Source: Angelakisella sp. (GTDB taxonomy: Bacteria > Bacillota > Clostridia > Oscillospirales > Ruminococcaceae). Taken from it: a stretch of 9,860 bases of DNA. This document shows, one piece after another, positions 6,993-9,860 of this stretch (position 1 is its first letter; each line of letters begins with the position of its first letter). The notes under the pieces are model-generated. The model was given only the letters and a program-made list of their open reading frames with translations, did not search any database and was not told the origin of the DNA. Location: the NCBI GenBank assembly GCA_020024515.1, contig JAHHTR010000077.1, positions 1 through 9,860 on the forward strand. Direction: 5' to 3'. The translations under genes and the position numbers were made by a program.

Positions 6993-8042
6993 ATGGAATA
7001 TACAGTAATTCCAATTTCTGTTAATGACAAAGGTCATATAAAGCAAGTGGAAACCTTTTTGCATAAGGAGGGTATTCTGCGCGATACGCATATTGATTAC
7101 ACATGTGGAATATATGATGAACAGGATAACCTAATAGCTACAGGCAGCGCCTTTGGAAATACTCTGCGATGTTTAGCCGTATCAGAATTATATCAAGGCG
7201 AAGGTTTAATGGGACAGATAATGAGCCATTTAATGGAATATCAGGCATTACACGGACAAACCCATATTTTTTTGTACACAAAGCCTAAAATGTCTGCTTT
7301 ACTGCAAAGTATGGGTTTTTACACGATTTCTATGGTGGAACAAAAACTTGTTTTTATGGAAAACCGTAGATGTGGCTTTGAAAATTTCTGCAAAGATTTA
7401 AAAAGTAAAATGCCGAACGAAAAAAATGTGGCTGCCATAGTTATGAATGCAAATCCATTTACTTACGGACATTTGCACTTAGTGGAGCAAGCCGCAAAAG
7501 AAAATGATGCTGTACATCTGTTTGTTTTATCGGAAAATTACGGACCAATTCCGTTTAATGTTCGCTATCAGTTAGTTAAAGAAGCTACTGCTAACATTTC
7601 AAATGTATATGTTCATCCAAGTGGACCATATATGATAAGTACGGCTACATTTCCAAGTTATTTTTTAAAAGATAAAAAAAATACCATTATAACTCAGGCT
7701 CGCTTGGATGTAGATATTTTTTGCAAAATTTCACAAATATTAAATATACAAAAAAGGTATGTTGGCGAAGAACCATTTAGCACAGTAACAGCTATGTATA
7801 ACAATGTAATGGCTCAAATGTTACCAAAGTTTGGAATAGATTTTGTTATAATACCACGCAAAAAATATGAAGAACATCAAATAAGTGCAAGTGCTGTTCG
7901 TTTAGCTATCCACAACGACAAATTAAACGATATAAAAAGTTTGGTTCCACCAACAACATATGAATTTTTTGCAGGTTCACAGGGAATTCAAATTTGTGAA
8001 AGATTAAAAAGAATGACTCCTAATAATATTATCCATTATTGA
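6993..8042 (+). CDS. citC: Citrate lyase ligase (acetate:SH-citrate lyase ligase) CitC
   Basis: CitC activates citrate lyase by ATP-dependent acetylation of the prosthetic-group thiol on holo-CitD. It has 349 residues from ATG 6993, near the usual length of about 350. I chose this start because GGGAGTGAT (6980-6987) is its ribosome binding site; the ATG at 6978 precedes that site. The N-terminal part (about 1-125) is acetyltransferase-like, with CLAVSELYQGEGLMGQIM (about 60-77). The C-terminal part is a nucleotidyltransferase fold with IVMNANPFTYGH, whose TxGH (about 157-160) is the ATP-binding HxGH-like motif. The late motif ISASAVR (about 297-303) completes the nucleotide site. Its stop lies 17 bp before the citXG ATG, so the two form one unit. 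Confidence 0.95.
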   Translation: MEYTVIPISVNDKGHIKQVETFLHKEGILRDTHIDYTCGIYDEQDNLIATGSAFGNTLRCLAVSELYQGEGLMGQIMSHLMEYQALHGQTHIFLYTKPKMSALLQSMGFYTISMVEQKLVFMENRRCGFENFCKDLKSKMPNEKNVAAIVMNANPFTYGHLHLVEQAAKENDAVHLFVLSENYGPIPFNVRYQLVKEATANISNVYVHPSGPYMISTATFPSYFLKDKKNTIITQARLDVDIFCKISQILNIQKRYVGEEPFSTVTAMYNNVMAQMLPKFGIDFVIIPRKKYEEHQISASAVRLAIHNDKLNDIKSLVPPTTYEFFAGSQGIQICERLKRMTPNNIIHY

Positions 8043-8059
8043 AAAGAGGAAAAAATATT

Positions 8060-9409
8060 ATGCTGACAGTTACATTACAGCAAATGTTAGATTTCAGAGA
8101 AAAAAAAGCCGAGGAACAAATTGCTCTTATAAGGAGCTTTCATTTGCCGATTATAAGTTTTTCAATGAATATTGCAGGACCTATCAAACAAAGCGTACTT
8201 ATAAACAGAGGCTTTGAACTTGGGTGTGGACTATTAAAACAAGCATTTGGCAAAAATATACGACATAGCATAATAAAACGTCAACTAACAGGAAACTATG
8301 CAATATATGTTGTAGATTTGTCTCCTATGCATATTAAGAAAATAACAACACAGATAGAAGAAAACAATGAAATAGGCAGATTATTTGATATGGATGTAAT
8401 TACCACTGATTTTGTTCATGTAACACGTCAAAAGATAGATAAAAACTCTCGTAGCTGTTTAGTATGCGGAGCCGATGGGAGAAATTGCGCTTCCCGTAGA
8501 CTTCACAGCGTAGAGGAAATACAAGATATTACCAACAGAATGTTATATAATTATTTTGCCGATGCGGACGCAGACTTTTTTTCTTCCATAACAGTACAAA
8601 GTCTTATAGATGAAGTTTGTACCACACCTAAACCAGGACTTGTAGACTTAAATAATAGTGGTAGCCATAATGATATGGATCTTAATACCTTCATTTCCAG
8701 TGCTATTGCTCTAGCTCCATATTTTCGCCAATGTGTAAAAATTGGACAAAATACTGCTAAAAAAACAACACACGAATGTTTTTTAAAATTACAGGTTGCA
8801 GGACTTAACGCTGAACAAACAATGTATAATGCCACAGGAGGTGTAAATACACATAAGGGTGCGATTTTTACACTGGGCTTAATGTGTGGAGCCGCAGGAA
8901 GACTATGGCATCCTGAAAAACCATTATCAATATCACAGTTACTTAATGTTATGTCTCAACTGGCGCAAGAATGTATAAATGATCTTAAAAATCCGATAAA
9001 TCCTACTATCGGAACAAAATTATATGCCAAACAAGGCGTTCGTGGTATCCGTGGGCAGGCAGCAGATGGTTTTCCTGCGTTGAGTAAAGTTGCGCTCCCC
9101 ATATACAAAGATTTAAGATTACACGGTATAGACAAACATAAGGCAGGGTGCACAGTGCTACTGCACCTTATAGCAAAAGTAGAAGATACCAATATGTTAA
9201 ATAGAGGTGGAATTTTGGGCGCTACGACTGCAAAAAATAAAGTAAAAGCTTTACTTAAACAATCATCACAGCCTAGCACAGAACAAATAGAACAGCTTGA
9301 CAAATGGTTTATTAAAAATAATTTATCCCCTGGTGGTTGCGCTGATTTATTGGCGGCAGTATATGTATTGGAACAGTTAGAAAAATTTAATCCAACTTTA
9401 AAAGAATAA
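8060..9409 (+). CDS. citXG: Fused CitX-CitG: citrate lyase holo-ACP synthase and triphosphoribosyl-dephospho-CoA synthase
   Basis: This is a bifunctional protein of 449 residues. The N-terminal half (about 1-170) is CitX, which transfers the phosphoribosyl-dephospho-CoA group to Ser14 of apo-CitD. It shows IAGPIK, GRLFDMDV (106-113) and a Cys-rich CLVCGADGRNC (133-143). The C-terminal half (about 175-449) is CitG, which makes 2'-(5''-triphosphoribosyl)-3'-dephospho-CoA from ATP and dephospho-CoA. It shows EVCTTPKPGLVDLNN (about 185-199), GGVNTHKGAIF (about 260-270) and GVRGIRGQAADGFP. Such fusions are known from Haemophilus and Leuconostoc, whereas E. coli and Klebsiella keep the genes apart. 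The ATG at 8060 has AGAGGA (8045-8050) at 9 bp; an in-frame TTG at 8039 overlapping the citC stop has no site of its own. No intrinsic terminator is evident between the stop and the IS end at 9434. Confidence 0.94.
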   Translation: MLTVTLQQMLDFREKKAEEQIALIRSFHLPIISFSMNIAGPIKQSVLINRGFELGCGLLKQAFGKNIRHSIIKRQLTGNYAIYVVDLSPMHIKKITTQIEENNEIGRLFDMDVITTDFVHVTRQKIDKNSRSCLVCGADGRNCASRRLHSVEEIQDITNRMLYNYFADADADFFSSITVQSLIDEVCTTPKPGLVDLNNSGSHNDMDLNTFISSAIALAPYFRQCVKIGQNTAKKTTHECFLKLQVAGLNAEQTMYNATGGVNTHKGAIFTLGLMCGAAGRLWHPEKPLSISQLLNVMSQLAQECINDLKNPINPTIGTKLYAKQGVRGIRGQAADGFPALSKVALPIYKDLRLHGIDKHKAGCTVLLHLIAKVEDTNMLNRGGILGATTAKNKVKALLKQSSQPSTEQIEQLDKWFIKNNLSPGGCADLLAAVYVLEQLEKFNPTLKE

Positions 9410-9417
9410 ATATAATT

Positions 9418-9433
9418 ATAAAGTGCTCTTTAT
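9418..9433. repeat. Small inverted repeat after citXG
   Basis: ATAAAG-TGCT-CTTTAT is a perfect 6-bp dyad that ends exactly where the IS end copy begins (9434). It follows the citXG stop by 8 bp. It has no T-tract and is weak, so I do not call it a terminator. It may be a chance repeat or a target site of the adjoining IS. Confidence 0.4.
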
Positions 9434-9487
9434 GGCGTATCTGAAAACTGTAAAATAGAGAAAAATGTGATATACTGTAGCAGAAAG
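9434..9487 (+). mobile_element. Second copy of the IS5-family left end, truncated
   Basis: These 54 bp match 1640-1693 at 49 positions, in the same orientation and without gaps. All five differences are transitions. The stretch covers the terminal repeat GGCGTATCTGAAAACTG and the extended -10 promoter (TGATATACT), but it stops before the ribosome binding site and transposase start of the left copy. Beyond 9487 similarity ends abruptly at sequence resembling an IS110-type end. With the copy at 1639-2278 it brackets the whole citrate locus. Any transcript from its promoter would run antisense to the IS110 remnant. Confidence 0.88.
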
Positions 9488-9615
9488 ACCAACTATAAAA
9501 AGTCAATAGGTAAAAAATAAAAAAAGAAATATTTTAATGAATAAGAGATGAAAAAATATGCGAGAGAAAAGACCTGAATAAAAAGTCCAAGTCAAAGCAA
9601 AAAAGAAAAAATCAA
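9488..9615 (-). mobile_element. Probable 3' non-coding end of an IS110-family element
   Basis: This 128-bp A-rich stretch lies between the interrupted IS5 end and the stop codon of the IS110-type transposase remnant. It shows no coding potential and no strong hairpin. On the minus strand it ends TTTTTATAGTTGGT and is followed by CT at the junction. A CT core at element ends is known in some IS110 relatives, so the insertion point fits that habit, but this is inference from one junction. Some IS110-type elements encode a guide (bridge) RNA in a flanking non-coding region. I see no structure here that supports one. Confidence 0.5.
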
Positions 9616-9819
9616 TTAATTGATTTGAGATATATAGGGAGTATTGTATTTCAAGACAGCAAAAATTGTGTTGCAAAGTTTTCTGGTAACAGCGCCGATA
9701 GCAGTAAGATGATGTTTACCTTCATTAATCTTTTTTTGATAAAATGCAGAGAAAACAGGGTCGTGAAAAGCAGCAACCAAAGCACCCTGAAAAAGAGCTT
9801 TACGTAGTGAACAAGTCCA
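9616..9819 (-). pseudogene. C-terminal fragment of an IS110-family transposase
   Basis: Read on the minus strand from about 9819 down to the stop at 9616-9618, the frame gives LRKALFQGALVAAFHDPVFS followed by AFYQKKINEGKHHLTAIGAV and a tail ending NTPYISQIN. This LRKAL...A...PVF..FY....EGK....A......K pattern is the well-known C-terminal (Transposase_20) region of IS110/IS1111/IS902-type transposases. Only about 63-67 residues remain of a protein normally of 300-450. Upstream the frame meets a stop at 9820-9822, and the conserved lead-in usually found before LRKAL is absent, so the fragment is broken near 9807-9819. The DEDD catalytic domain is missing, so it cannot be active. Confidence 0.82.
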
Positions 9820-9831
9820 TTAAAAATGGAC
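9815..9831. repeat. Perfect inverted repeat at the broken end of the IS110 remnant
   Basis: GTCCATT-AAA-AATGGAC is a perfect 7-bp dyad with a 3-base spacer. It lies at the point where similarity to the IS110 transposase stops, and the remaining 29 bp to the window end match nothing I recognise. It may belong to another mobile element that truncated the IS110 copy; it lacks a T-tract on either strand. Confidence 0.5.
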
Positions 9832-9860
9832 ATAGAAAAAAGAAACCCCTTATGGTAGAA

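Noticed and set aside
9540..9615. Possible IS110 bridge RNA in the A-rich non-coding stretch
   Set aside because: No paired stems or loops matching the flanks could be seen, and the stretch is short and low in complexity; only comparison with an intact element could support it.
9625..9833. Open frames of 60 codons on both strands over the IS110 remnant
   Set aside because: They are other frames across the recognisable IS110 C-terminal coding sequence and show no family features or ribosome binding sites.

Overview
The window is AT-rich DNA with strong AGGAGG-type ribosome binding sites, TATAAT-like promoters and a T-tract terminator. Its proteins look like those of anaerobic low-GC Firmicutes, so a clostridial, probably gut-associated or fermentative bacterium is likely. 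This is inferred from gene content and base composition; there is no rRNA to confirm it.

Left flank (1-2280): a gene graveyard. A broken gene of unknown function (56 to about 500) is joined directly to the C-terminal part of a family 2 glycoside hydrolase (about 501-1615), which has one in-frame stop and two frameshifts. Next comes a dead IS5-family insertion sequence (about 1639-2278) whose transposase has an internal deletion, a small frame change and a nonsense codon.

Core (2281-9409): an apparently intact citrate fermentation locus in two tandem transcription units. Unit 1 is citD-citE-citF plus a CitMHS-family metal-citrate symporter. It follows a 393-bp non-coding region with candidate promoters and a double palindrome, and it ends at a clear intrinsic terminator (6904-6936). 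Unit 2 has its own extended -10 promoter and encodes citC and a fused citXG. Together they cover uptake of metal-citrate, the three citrate lyase subunits (ACP, beta, alpha), synthesis of the prosthetic group precursor (CitG domain), its transfer to the ACP (CitX domain) and acetylation of the holoenzyme (CitC). The lyase cleaves citrate to acetate and oxaloacetate. No oxaloacetate decarboxylase and no regulator gene (CitAB-, CitO- or CitI-like) lies in the window.

Right flank (9410-9860): 24 bp after citXG stops, a 54-bp copy of the left end of the same IS5-family element appears in the same orientation (49/54 identical to 1640-1693). It is cut by what looks like the 3' end of an IS110-family element on the minus strand, whose transposase is itself truncated near 9807-9819. 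The citrate locus is therefore bracketed by direct copies of the same IS end, as in a decayed composite transposon. I see no unknown defence or RNA system. The most notable points are this IS bracketing, the palindromes before citD, and an unusual active-site loop in CitE.
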